DNA of 64,000 nt from Thysanoteuthis rhombus (taxonomy: Eukaryota; Mollusca; Cephalopoda; Oegopsida; Thysanoteuthidae): NCBI GenBank assembly GCA_963457665.1, contig OY735207.1:46725196-46789195 (forward strand), read 5' to 3'. The position numbers and the translations under genes are program-made. Under the pieces are notes generated by a model. It saw only the letters and a program-made list of their open reading frames with translations, made no database searches and had not been told where the DNA came from. The first letter of the stretch is position 1; every line of letters begins with the position of its first letter. Below, piece by piece: positions 48,528 to 58,209 of this stretch.

Positions 48528-49040
48528 GACACCTATCGTGGCGTTATGGTTAGCAAGCCTATCTCTCTATCTAATGTGTGGTTTTACTGAGTTTGATCCG
48601 TATTGGGTGCTGCATTATTGTAATCAGACAAAAGCTAATTGATACTAAAAGACAATTCGCACCTTGCCATGCTGTAATGGTTCGCAAGCTAGTCTTGCAG
48701 ATTAATATAAAGACTTCCATCCCCAGAAGGGGCCTTGTACTCGTGTTTGTGCTACACTAATATAAGCCTAATAAATTAACATAAGTGCCTTGTGCCTAAT
48801 TTTAGTCAATATTGGGACGCTTCGCCGTAGAGTATTGCTTAACAAGCTGGTCTTGCAGACAATTACCTTATTGAGTTCAATCCTCACTGGATCCCCCCAT
48901 ACTTATAACCTTTTAACCGAACATGTTAATCTTTGTAACCAACAGGATCCCTCGCAGTGAAGTCAACGTCAGCAAACTAATCTTGCAGACAAATACTATT
49001 ATAGTGATTTCGATCCTCGTTGGGCTCCCACACATGACCG
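48528..49040 (+). mobile_element. Four-module tRNA-like SINE-3 array
   Basis: Modules lie at about 48528-48612, 48653-48732, 48814-48897 and 48945-49032. Each has an A-box-like ...GTTAGCAAGC / TTCGCAAGCTAGTCTTGCAG / TTAACAAGCTGGTCTTGCAG / GTCAGCAAACTAATCTTGCAG stretch. The B box is GAGTTTGATCC in module 1, degenerate in module 2, GAGTTCAATCC in module 3 and GATTTCGATCC in module 4. The shared TCTTGCAGA word between the boxes is diagnostic of the family. Linkers of 40-80 bases share TAATATAAGCCTAATAA-like sequence. This is a head-to-tail SINE oligomer, not functional tRNA genes. Confidence 0.75.
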
Positions 49041-50495
49041 TATGCCAAATTAAGCTAAACTTAGCAGCAAAATAAAGGTGGAGTTTCAAAATGGTATCAA
49101 AAATAGTAAGAATTGAAGGATTTAGAGATTGCAATTAAATTTATTTGAACGAAAAGTTATGCTTCTAGTGTTGCCAAATCTGATTTGATTTTTCCCCTTC
49201 TAAAACTAAGATGGCTTTTATAGGCTAGATCTTTTTCGGCTCACTTTGAAATGTTATATACTCGTTTAAAGCCGAATTATGATATTAAAACAAGACTGTG
49301 CATTTACTTTCATTTAACCTACTAAATTTGTAAAAGAAAATATCAGTATTTGACCCCAAAAAATATTCTCAAAGCAAAAGTTTCGGTTGAAATTCGGTTT
49401 ATTGATATTATGGAAAAAATGTTTTCCCTTTTTGATTTGATTTTCTTCGACTGATCCTAACTTTCTTTCTTTTTTTCAATATTTCAGTAAAAGTAACTTG
49501 CATAAGGGAAGCGAGTGAATTATATCTAACGCGTGTGACCCTTACTTTGATATTTTCAGGAAAACTGTTTTAACAATTGCTAAAATCAGCTAAACATGCC
49601 CAACTTCTGACCAACTTTATTGCTAAAAATTTCAAATACATATGTTTTGAGTTTGCTATAAAATAAAATTGAATTGGCTAAACGTTAAAAAATAGCTTGA
49701 TTTTCGGCTATCACAGATTTTCATCGGTTGACTAAGAAATAAATCGGCTAGAAAGAGACGATAAATGGTTGATAATGACCCCACTGGTTCACACTGTCTA
49801 TTTTGTTTTTTACTTTCTCAAAAACTTCATCAATTCACCACTTCTAATCCTTTTACCACCACTGAAGCCACCTGTTGATGGGAAATATCAATATCTCTAC
49901 GTCCAGCCAATGAGCGACGTCTAGTTGAGTGCATGAAACTTTCCCGAACACTTAACCAAACAGACGATGACACACTCACCATGTGAACAAAAAACAAAAC
50001 AAAACAAAAAAAAGCAAATTAACCCCCCCCAAAAACAACAAAAAACAGGAAACTCAAACGGATCAGATTTCATACAAAGTTGAGAGATTTACTAAATCAA
50101 ATTATTGTGATCTAAAGGTGACAAAGTGTCGACGTTCCCACCGATGTCTTCTCCCTTGTGTTTTCTTTCCGTTCTTTCCCTGTGCAAATAGTCGTTTTTT
50201 TCCCAGCGCTTTGGGGTAAAGGTTCTCGTAACCCGTGAATCACAGCTATGCTTCAAGTGCACCTTTAGTGTTTCATAAGCCCCGGGGTCATCTGTCCTCT
50301 GGACTCCAACAGAGCTGTGCATTCTTTGAATTGGTTCATGTCGTTTTCTTCGGTCGCCGGACCGATGACTCGACACGTGAGTGCAGCTCACAGATACAAC
50401 AGTTATCAACACCGAACAAGAAGCCCCAAGTGTGAGCTTGTGGAAAAGGTCACTGGGAAAGCAAAATTGAAGTGGAGATCCGTCCAAAATCAAAT
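49041..50495. other. Unassigned sequence
   Basis: The 133-codon minus frame at 50092-50493 lies in a GC-richer patch. I recognise no domain and it overlaps plus-strand frames of similar length, so it is not called as a gene. An A-rich AAACAAAAC-type tract lies at 49985-50045. Confidence 0.4.
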
Positions 50496-50499
50496 ACCC

Positions 50500-51300
50500 A
50501 ATACATATTCCAGATTAATAAAAAACGAAATGAAACTTTCATTCGTTAAAATTTACAAAATTAAATTACCCAATCAGTACAAATTCAGTTAAAATGCTTG
50601 TTCTGCAGTGTTGTCCTTTCGACTGATGCTTTTTGACCGTACGCAATTGTTTGAAGTTGTAGTTGTAGTTTGTACTGTAATATTGTCCTTTCGACTGATG
50701 CGTATTGTTTTGGTACCTCTCGGCGTTCAAGTTAGCTTCATACAACCTCAGTTATTTCATTGCGGTTACAATTTTCCCCTCTATCTGGCAGTAGAACATT
50801 CTCGTTAAAACCTTTCGTGAACCGAAATGATGCAAAGCGAAGAAGCAATTAATTTCCACATATATTGGATTTTTTAAAGCGTTTACAGAGCTCCTAAATG
50901 ATTATTTCTATTATTATTCGGACTATCCTCATCTTGGTTGTTTTTCATACAACGTTTCGGCCGTTGTACTCAACGGCCTTCATCAGGTATCATCTGGTAG
51001 GTGTGAGGAAGTAACGAACCGAACCCTTTATTTAACCACACCTACCAGATGATACCTGATGAAGGCCGTAGAGTACAACGGGCGAAACGTTGTATAAAAA
51101 ACAACCAAGATGAGGATAGTCCGAACAATAATAGAAATAATAATAATACCTCATCTCAAAAATTCAGAGATATACTCCTAAATGATGATGCCTTTTAGGC
51201 TCGAAGTCGTCTAAAATTTGGGTTGTCCTTTTGCCTAATGCCTTTTGACTGAATGCGGTGGTAACTTGCAGTATTCTATACTACACTATTGAACAGCTAA
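50500..51300. mobile_element. MITE-like element D, copy 2, interrupted
   Basis: From ATTACCCAATCAGTACAAAT through GTTCTGCAGTGTTGTCCTTT, the CAGTAGAACATTCTCGTTA and GATGCAAAGCGAAGAAGC blocks, to AAATGATGATGCCTTTTAGG and AACTTGCAGTATTC. The order follows copy 3 at 53530-54060. The internal block TTTCGACTGATGC occurs twice (about 50617 and 50689). The copy is split by a separate palindromic insertion at 50903-51174. Confidence 0.7.
50903..51174. mobile_element. Palindromic insertion with 12-base target duplication
   Basis: Arms 50904-51005 and 51037-51138 are 102 bases each and inverted, with four mismatches, around a 31-base loop. A non-palindromic 36-base extension (51139-51174) follows the right arm. 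CTCCTAAATGAT flanks the whole at 50891-50902 and 51175-51186. The related element at 53530-54060 has an uninterrupted CTCTAAAATGATGA at about 54011, which is the empty site. Each arm carries CTGATGA, a stem-loop and GAAAC (see findings). It fits an inverted pair of Penelope-type terminal repeats or a foldback element; no coding sequence is present. Confidence 0.8.
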
Positions 51301-53325
51301 TCTTCGCTGATAATCGAAATGTATAACCAGGCCTGTAGACTCATGTACGATCTCTTATAATCTGCTATCTCCTTTTTATTTTACTCTTATGTTCACATTT
51401 TCGTCTTAATAGCAGCTTTGGGCTAAAAATGGTATTCAGATTTGATGGTATTTTATAAAGAATTATATTCTGACTGTAACATTTGACTCCTTTCCTGACG
51501 ACTGATTTCCCCCTTCCCTGAGATTTTATGTTATTTCGTTATCAAAATTTAAAATGCATCCCCCTATTAGAACTATTTACAGTACATTTCTATAATAGCT
51601 ATATTTGTAATTCCCCACTTTAGAAATATCATTATCACTTCTCGTACATGATAATTGTATTCTGTCAGAAGCACTTGCATTAATTCCTGGCCACTGTAAA
51701 CCTTTTTCTTACATATTTTCGATGCATTTCTTTTGAAAGATAATTCACGATGCATTTCTATATTAACAATATTTTCAATTAGCTTTCAATAGTAAAATCG
51801 TTGATACTTGCATTATATGCATAATATCCCATTTCTGCAAGTGATGATTGCATTAATTCCTATTTTCAAGACTAATCGCAAAATCCAGCCTTTAATTTTC
51901 TCCCTTCCGCCGAAGATATCAAATTCAATAATACAGAAAATGACTACAATTAATCAGGTAGGGCTGGAGTAGAGGTAAAGAAAGTAGGCACCATAATAGA
52001 AGCCAAAATCTGCCTAGATATATTGAATTCAAATGCAACCAGCATTAAACTTATCGCTTCATTTTATTTCCTTCCAACCCTATTGTTTGATATGCCCCTC
52101 CCCGGATATCACGGTTCATATAAATAGCTCGTATTACAATAACGTAAAAGGTGAAAGTCAGTATTGATGATAGATCGAAATGAAATGGTATCTATTTGCC
52201 TCACAATGAGGATATAAGGTCGATTTACTGTTGGGCCCTTCATAAATTAGTGTACGAAGTGGAAAAATAACCCAGTCATACCGGCTTTTGTTGCCGGCGT
52301 CATAGTGTACTCATGACCGTATCCTAATAATTCAATGGATTGATGATGCCTGGGAGACAGATCCGCCAAAACCAGGCTGAACATTCTTTTCATTAGGGTT
52401 CTCCGGTCACGAATGGCCTGAGAACGAGAGCTTACATCCGAATAATCTCCTGCTTGGCTATTTTTGTTGTTGAATAACGAGCGTCATGAATCAAGTTCAG
52501 AAGATTACGTTTTAGATCTTTAGACACCTGATGATATGCCCTGTCTTCAAGCTATATTTGCTAAGACGTGTGCAACACTTCAAAATAATCACTAATAGTT
52601 TAATGAACGTCATTAAACAGCGTCAGGCAAGATGAGCATTTCTGTGCGTGACTCCTGCAAGATCGCATGTACAGTTATTGATATTAACACATGCTTAACA
52701 ACATCAACACTCAGGCAAGGCTGTTGTCATAATGGATTTCTTTACTATTCTGGTTATGTTCATTTGTTCTTGAAACCCTATGAAATAAAATCCCGCAACA
52801 ATTTAATTGCACTTGGTTTTCTGCGTTGAAATAGAGAGGGGTGCTGACAATCGTCTCCCCTTGTCAATGTTCTGACGTATCTAATAAAATATCAACGGCA
52901 GATGATCTCCGATAAACGTTTCATAATACAAAAGCCGGTTCTACCCGCTCGTTTCCTCTAGTTTTGCACCAAAATCTTTAACAACATTTATCGATTAGTC
53001 TCCTCGTTGAGATCATTTCCAGCCCTCACTCAATCATCCTTCACAGGTAGAAGGAAATCGCTGCTTCTGTGATGCAGTCATTCTTTGTAAGAAACCAGTT
53101 CTAAGTGGATATTTTGTCCATTATACGGGCTAGTCTTCATGTAACACCGTAGATGCTTTGAGCCAAGTAGTGCGTAATTCGGTTAGTCTTTCTTCAAAGA
53201 CCTGGCGTAACCTCGACTAATAAATCATCGCCTCTGTCGACATTTTCGAGGAATAATTTAGCACAACCTCTTGGCATTGTCTCTGACTACAACAGTCCAA
53301 ACGTTAGCATTTTCGTTTGTATGGA
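51301..53325. other. Unassigned sequence, about 2 kb
   Basis: A 9-base perfect palindromic stem (GTTTAATGA, ACG, TCATTAAAC) lies at about 52598-52618 and a short CCGGC hairpin near 52280. No gene or repeat family is supported. Confidence 0.4.
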
Positions 53326-53327
53326 AG

Positions 53328-53450
53328 CTCCTCGTAAAGCTATGATTAGTTGGTTATATACACAGCCCTGTTGCAAATGAGTTCAGTTCTGAGTCTTTAG
53401 CACTCAATACGGATCAAACTCATTGCACAGAAGTAATTGTGGCCATCATG
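53328..53450. mobile_element. Possible SINE-3 remnants
   Basis: A plus-strand GCTATGATTAGTTGG...GAGTTCAGTTCTG pair and a minus-strand B box GAGTTTGATCC (complement of 53415-53425) suggest two diverged tRNA-like modules facing each other. Both are weak. Confidence 0.35.
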
Positions 53451-53529
53451 TTATTGACAATATGTTTTATTTATCTACATACACAATTACAACTGATTTT
53501 GTATATTCCTTTGAAAGAGTGAATATTTC

Positions 53530-54060
53530 AATACAACACGCATCGGTTAAAAGGACAGCACTGTAGTACGGACTACTGCAAGTTACAATCGCAGTTGGTC
53601 AAAAGGTATCAGAAAAAAGAACAACACTGTTGTACTAATATTCTGATTGAATTTGCACAAATAAAGTAATTCAATAAAATTACCATAAATACATTTATAT
53701 CTACAAAAAATTGTAAATAAAAGTACTTAATTAGTGACATTCAGTTACAGTATACCTACCACAGTGTTGCTTTTTTAGACTGATGCCTTTTGTCTCGGTG
53801 CCTGCCGACCAATTACCATCTTGACATGACCTGTCAGTCCGCCGTTTGATTTGGCTGTATACCATCTTAGTTATTCCTTTACATTTACGAGTTTCTTTTC
53901 TATATGTAAGTAGAACATTCTTATTATAACCTTTCGTGAGCCAAAATGATGTAAAGCGAAGATGCAATTAAACTCCATGTATATTGGATTTTTAAAAAAA
54001 TTCCTAGCACTCTAAAATGATGACGTATTTTTTAGGTTCGAGGTCGTCTAAACAACCACA
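53530..54060. mobile_element. MITE-like element D, copy 3 (empty site)
   Basis: Left side: GGTTAAAAGGACAGCACTGTAG, ACTGCAAGTTACAATCGCA and GTCAAAAGGTATCAG. Right side: TTACAGTATACC, CAGTGTTGC, GACTGATGCCTTTTGTC, TAAGTAGAACATTCTTATTA, GATGTAAAGCGAAGATGC and TTTTTTAGGTTCGAGGTCGT. It is collinear with copy 2 and lacks the palindromic insertion. The sequence between the two sides is AT-rich and non-coding. Confidence 0.7.
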
Positions 54061-54695
54061 GGAGACAGGCATAGGGAAGAGAGCTGGACATTACTTTTGC
54101 TTTTGACCATTCTTCGTAAAAGCCAAAACATGGCAAAAAGCGAACTTTTGGAAAGTGCGGAGGGATTCTTGAATTCGTCTATTCCGAACAAGGCAGAAAT
54201 CATACGGATATTTAATATAGAATTCTTTTGCAAAATCGGATCGCATTTCACATGAAGAACAATCATTCATTCATTTTATTTTTGAATCAATGAATCAACG
54301 AAAAAAGGTCATTGTATTATGAGCAATAGAAACTTCACGGTTGCATACGCGAATATAATTTGTACATTTGCTGCTTTGAGAGCTTTATTCTTGTAAAAGT
54401 TCTACCACTGTGACTAGAATTTAGGTTAATTCGAAAGAAAAAAAGTTGGATATTTCTGTTGCAATATTGTTTCATATCGTTCTGCTTTTTGTCTTGGCTT
54501 TCACGAGTTGGCCTTTGGGAGGTAACGTGATACAAGTCAGAAGGAAATTAGTTCGAGAGTTGAAATTCCCGCTGATCTGATAGAACAATAAGAATGGAGA
54601 AAAAGTCGGTTAAGCAAGAATGCAATGTAAACGGGATTTTCAGATGGGACTGTCTGCGAAATATAAACTTAGCTGCGAAACCACAGAGGGTAAAA
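54061..54695. other. Unassigned sequence
   Basis: No feature was recognised. Confidence 0.4.
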
Positions 54696-54698
54696 GTG

Positions 54699-54699
<1 letters not shown>

Positions 54700-54765
<66 letters not shown>

Positions 54766-54803
54766 TATATATATATAAATATATGTATATAAATATATAT
54801 ACA

Positions 54804-54889
<86 letters not shown>
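54700..54889. repeat. Long (TA)n arrays
   Basis: Two TA arrays separated by imperfect TAAATATATG-type spacer, about 190 bases in all. The minus-strand Tyr/Ile frame is spurious. Confidence 0.97.
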
Positions 54890-54892
<3 letters not shown>

Positions 54893-55165
54893 ATAAGTAC
54901 CCTGGTTTCTAAATATCTATAATGGATAGAATCATAAGAGTTTGCTTTGAGTTGTATCAATTGCTTTAAAAGATGCTTATGATTATCAGTTGGTTCGAGA
55001 ATGTTGATTCTGCTGCTCTAGAGCAATTACCAAAATATTGGAAGACAGATGAGATACAATCTTCTTACAAAAGTCCCCGTTCTCGATTTTGCCTTGTGGC
55101 ACCAAAGGCTTAGTATAATAAACACCTATATCCGTTGGCATACACATTCTCTGGATAGATACTCA
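54890..55165. other. Unassigned sequence
   Basis: No feature was recognised. Confidence 0.4.
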
Positions 55166-55169
55166 CTCA

Positions 55170-55620
55170 ATATTCGAAGCCGTCGACCAAAACTGTCAAC
55201 GTAGGTTTTTTTAAAAGCTTTTGAGCCGGTCTTGCTGGCTGAATTTGTATGTTTGTATCATACTTATAGATTTACCAAGGGAGCTAGCGGGCTGAAAATC
55301 TAAGCATCCACTCATTATTATGTCAAAAAACCCCATTTTTCTAACCCTGATAGTTTTTTTCTGTTGAGTTTCAATTTGCAATGCAAGTTAATGCTAAATT
55401 CGACCAATGGTTTATGTCCAGCAGCTTACGCCTTTTTCTTTTTAAAAATTCAACTTTTTTAATGATCACTACTCAACAGAAGGCGACAGAAGTAACTGAT
55501 TTATTGATCTCTCTTTCTTTTCCGAATTTATTAATTGATCACTCCCAACACAGTGTGCTGCCAAAAGATGTTAGTCACGGGGTGGTTTCTATCAAATGAC
55601 AAACCAGACCTGCCACTTTT
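55170..55620 (+). repeat. Interspersed repeat G, longest copy
   Basis: It carries both blocks found separately at 6887-7230 and 7676-7935: GTCGACCAAAACTGTCAACG and GGGAGCTAGCGGGCTG, then TTAATGATCACTACTCAACA and ATTGATCAC(TC)CCAACACAG to GTCACGGGG. It serves as the reference copy. No terminal repeats were found. Confidence 0.6.
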
Positions 55621-56255
55621 TCTCCTACATTCAATCGGTCAACGACGTTGTTCCTGATAATATTCTGCTATTGCTAATGCAGCAAAATGAAAATGGAAAA
55701 CGAGGCCTCATGTGTTTCCACCTGACAGCAGGAGGCAACTTTCTTCTGGTACAAACACAGGCCGACATCTTGGTATTTCTCGGCAGGCTTCCAAAGAACA
55801 CATTTTTGTTTTCGTTTTCATATATGCCAGGAAAGGATAATGGTATTTGGAAACTAAAATGTATTACTATCCCACGGCAAGAAAGACCTATTACGTCTTT
55901 AAACTGCTGAAAGATCTTTCAACAAATCGCCTCGTAGCTTCTCTTGAACAGTCGTTACCTGGTGCGATAATAAGAGTTCTTCATCTATGTTCAAGTTCGA
56001 GTTTCTATACTGCAAGGAAATATCAATTCCTTTTCGTTGCAATATTTCCTACCAAAAAACAAACAAAAAAGATATTGGTGTTATGTTTTCTGTACAGTTA
56101 ATGAGACCTTGAGAAATACTTATTCAAACTTGAGACCACTCAGAGACCGCATACCACTGCCAACACCATTGCCAGGTGTATGTGTGGGGGGAACGGGTAA
56201 TTGTTCATCGATCTACCCCGAGATTCTATCACTTCTTCCATGACCCATCGCATAA
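55621..56255. other. Unassigned sequence
   Basis: The 104-codon plus frame at 55596-55910 and an overlapping 84-codon frame have no recognisable motif. Not called as genes. Confidence 0.4.
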
Positions 56256-56257
56256 CA

Positions 56258-56695
56258 TTCCACAAAGTTCAATTTGAATTCATTCGGAAATTTTGGAGAT
56301 ATCGTGCGGGCAGACATCAAATGTTGGCCACATCATGTGGTTTGGATATACAACAACGATAGAAGGGAGATAATTGTAAATGGATTTAACCTAAATTTAA
56401 TTGTTTCTTTTAGGGCCTACTGTTCCTCCTTTCACAATATTTAATGAAAAATCATTGAGAACCTTTGGAGATATCGAGTGGACAGACTTGAGCAAATTCA
56501 TAAATGTATGGGTAAGAGAAAAAAAAACGGAAAAAACATCACTCAATCAAAAAAAAAAAAAAGGATTTCTGAATCCGCGTTCAAATTGAATAACTTACCC
56601 ATTCCTCCATTGTCCACCTTTCTACAAAGTTTCATTGAAATTCATTGAGAACTTTCGGTGGGATCTGATGGTCGACAGACAGGCAGACGGAAAGT
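56258..56695 (+). repeat. Three diverged tandem modules (GAGATATCG...ACAGAC)
   Basis: Modules at about 56260-56322, 56432-56490 and 56623-56688 share CA.A.TTTAATTGAA-type words, then ATTCATTGAGAACTTT.GGAG-like sequence and (GAG)ATATCG.G.GGACAGAC. Spacing is about 170 and 190 bases. The pattern of a short AT-rich lead and an ACAGACAGA end resembles widespread invertebrate non-coding repeats. Confidence 0.55.
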
Positions 56696-57225
56696 CGTGA
56701 CCGAATACAGAAAACCTCTCAAATTTCGTTGACAGAGGTAAATACATTAGCTAAATATGGCTGTTAAGAGAGAAAAGTGAAGAACTGAATTTATTCAATC
56801 ACTTTTCTCTTCTCCGGTCGATCCATCCATTTGTTTCATCGCACTATTAATGGCTTCGATAGTCGGGGGAGTGTTCGCATTTTACCAAGGCAAAGCAGCA
56901 GGCGAGCTGCTATGTAAATTATTAGGAAAAAAAAAAAAAGAAAAGAAAAGGGAACCAATCTCCAGGAATGAGAAACGAGCCGTGTTTATTTTTCAAAGCG
57001 GAAGAACGTTTGATTGGCGGGAGGTCCTGAGGCTTGGCAATTCGGAAGCAGGTTTTTTATCGAGCAGTGAAGCGTCATGAAACGCAATTCATCTTGTCAG
57101 CAAAATAGATTCATACGCTTTAATTGATTTGCATCTTGGTTTGTTTCTTTGCGTAGGTTTCTTGTTATGATTATCAAATATCTAAGAAGAGGAATCTATA
57201 CGAAAATTAGTGAGGCTCCATACGC
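56696..57225. other. Unassigned sequence with a 12-base hairpin
   Basis: AGAGAAAAGTGA at about 56770 is complemented by TCACTTTTCTCT at about 56800, around an 18-base loop. Nothing else was identified. Confidence 0.45.
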
Positions 57226-57308
57226 TCTCTCTCTCTCGCGCGCGCGCTCTCTCTCGTGCTCTCTCTCTCACCCTCTCTCTCTCTCTCTCTCTCTCTCGCT
57301 CTCTCCCC
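57226..57308. repeat. (CT)n with (GC)n patch
   Basis: CT dinucleotides interrupted by a GCGCGCGC run at 57238-57247, a possible Z-DNA-forming patch. Confidence 0.93.
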
Positions 57309-57334
57309 CTGTGTATATGTATTAAGAATGGATA

Positions 57335-57595
57335 TATGATCTTACAGAATGATTATGAATTGCGTTGTATTGAAATTCTTATTTGAAATGATCTCCCGTC
57401 ATTGCAGGGTTGATAATATATCAGTTGGCCTAGACAACGTAAATAAAATTAACAATCAGACAACAATCGGGTCGAATGAAACAAATAGATCAGATGTAGA
57501 CCGCGAATATACGAAATGAGAATTTAGAGCGAAAACAATTATTTCGGCCTATGCATTACCGATGGCTGTTTAGGTCGATGGTTAGAACAACGAAG
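57335..57595 (+). mobile_element. SINE-1 inverted composite, cut by RTE fragment
   Basis: A minus-strand 3' part (TTGTATTGAAATTC...GAAATGATCTCC...GGCCTAGACAACGTAAATA, 57363-57445) is followed by a plus-strand leader (GAATATACGAAATGAGAATT, about 57506) and A-box region (TTTAGGTCGATGGTTAGAAC, about 57570-57590). The copy stops there and RTE sequence begins, so the B box is missing. Confidence 0.65.
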
Positions 57596-57833
57596 TTCAT
57601 GTGTAGGCCAACTTTTTTGCTGTCTTCGTTTAGATCATCTAGCATTAGTTGGAGGTTGTATAGGTTCTCTGCGAAAAGGACGATGTCGTCTGCAAATCTA
57701 AGGTTGCTCAAATATTTGCCGTCTCTTTTGATTCCTCTATTTTCCCGGCCCATGTTTCCGAAGATCATCTCAAGGCAGGCTGTAAAGAGTTTGGGTGAGC
57801 TGGTATAATTTTTTGAAACTAAAGGGCTCACTC
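57585..57833 (-). mobile_element. RTE-like LINE internal fragment: reverse transcriptase palm
   Basis: The minus-strand frame reads SPKLFTACLEMIFGNMGREN, then YLSNLRFADDIVLFAENLYN with the intact FADD box, and then LDDLNEDSKKVGLHMNF. This is the canonical RTE palm and thumb start, open for about 80 codons. Both ends are cut: no tail is present and the right edge falls just upstream of the palm. The fragment is internal, which is unusual for simple 5' truncation and implies a later deletion or rearrangement. Confidence 0.92.
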
Positions 57834-57984
57834 ACGTAGGTTAGCAAAAAAACACGTAATTAACGATGATAGATCAGTAATTATAACAACAGATGTTGTT
57901 CGAGTCACTATTCTTCAGTATTTACTTAAAATATTAATTCTGTCAAGTCGGATTCAATCTTGGATTGCTTGCAAATCAGCGTAT
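57834..57984. other. Short unassigned spacer between two RTE pieces
   Basis: It separates a minus-strand RTE palm fragment from a plus-strand RTE connector fragment. No feature was recognised. Confidence 0.4.
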
Positions 57985-58209
57985 GATCTACGCAAGATAA
58001 CGAATCTCCATGAAATCCTCAGAAGAAGAAGAAGAAGAAGAAGAAGAAATCAAAGAATCACACTAGGAAGGCAAGCTTTCGGCAAGACTGGCTTAACTTC
58101 AATCACAAGGAAATCCCGCCAGTGCTAAAAAGAAGGGTGTACAACCAATGCATCCTCCCGATAGTCACCAACGGAGCTGAAATAGGGGACCCAACAAAAA
58201 GACTTGGTT
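57985..58209 (+). mobile_element. RTE-like LINE connector fragment with (GAA)n expansion
   Basis: Matches the 27.4 kb copy from the QRISM codons through GRQAFG-like sequence, then VLKRRVYNQCILPIV and NGAEI. It then stops, with no tail. The codons for the Glu run are expanded to eight or so GAA units (58022-58048), where the 27.4 kb copy has three or four. Confidence 0.85.

Noticed and set aside
50092-50493. 133-codon minus-strand frame in a GC-richer patch
   Set aside because: Overlapping plus-strand frames are nearly as long, and no family resemblance was found.
55596-56101. Possible gene from two overlapping frames of 104 and 84 codons
   Set aside because: No recognisable domain, frames overlap out of phase and follow directly on repeat G.
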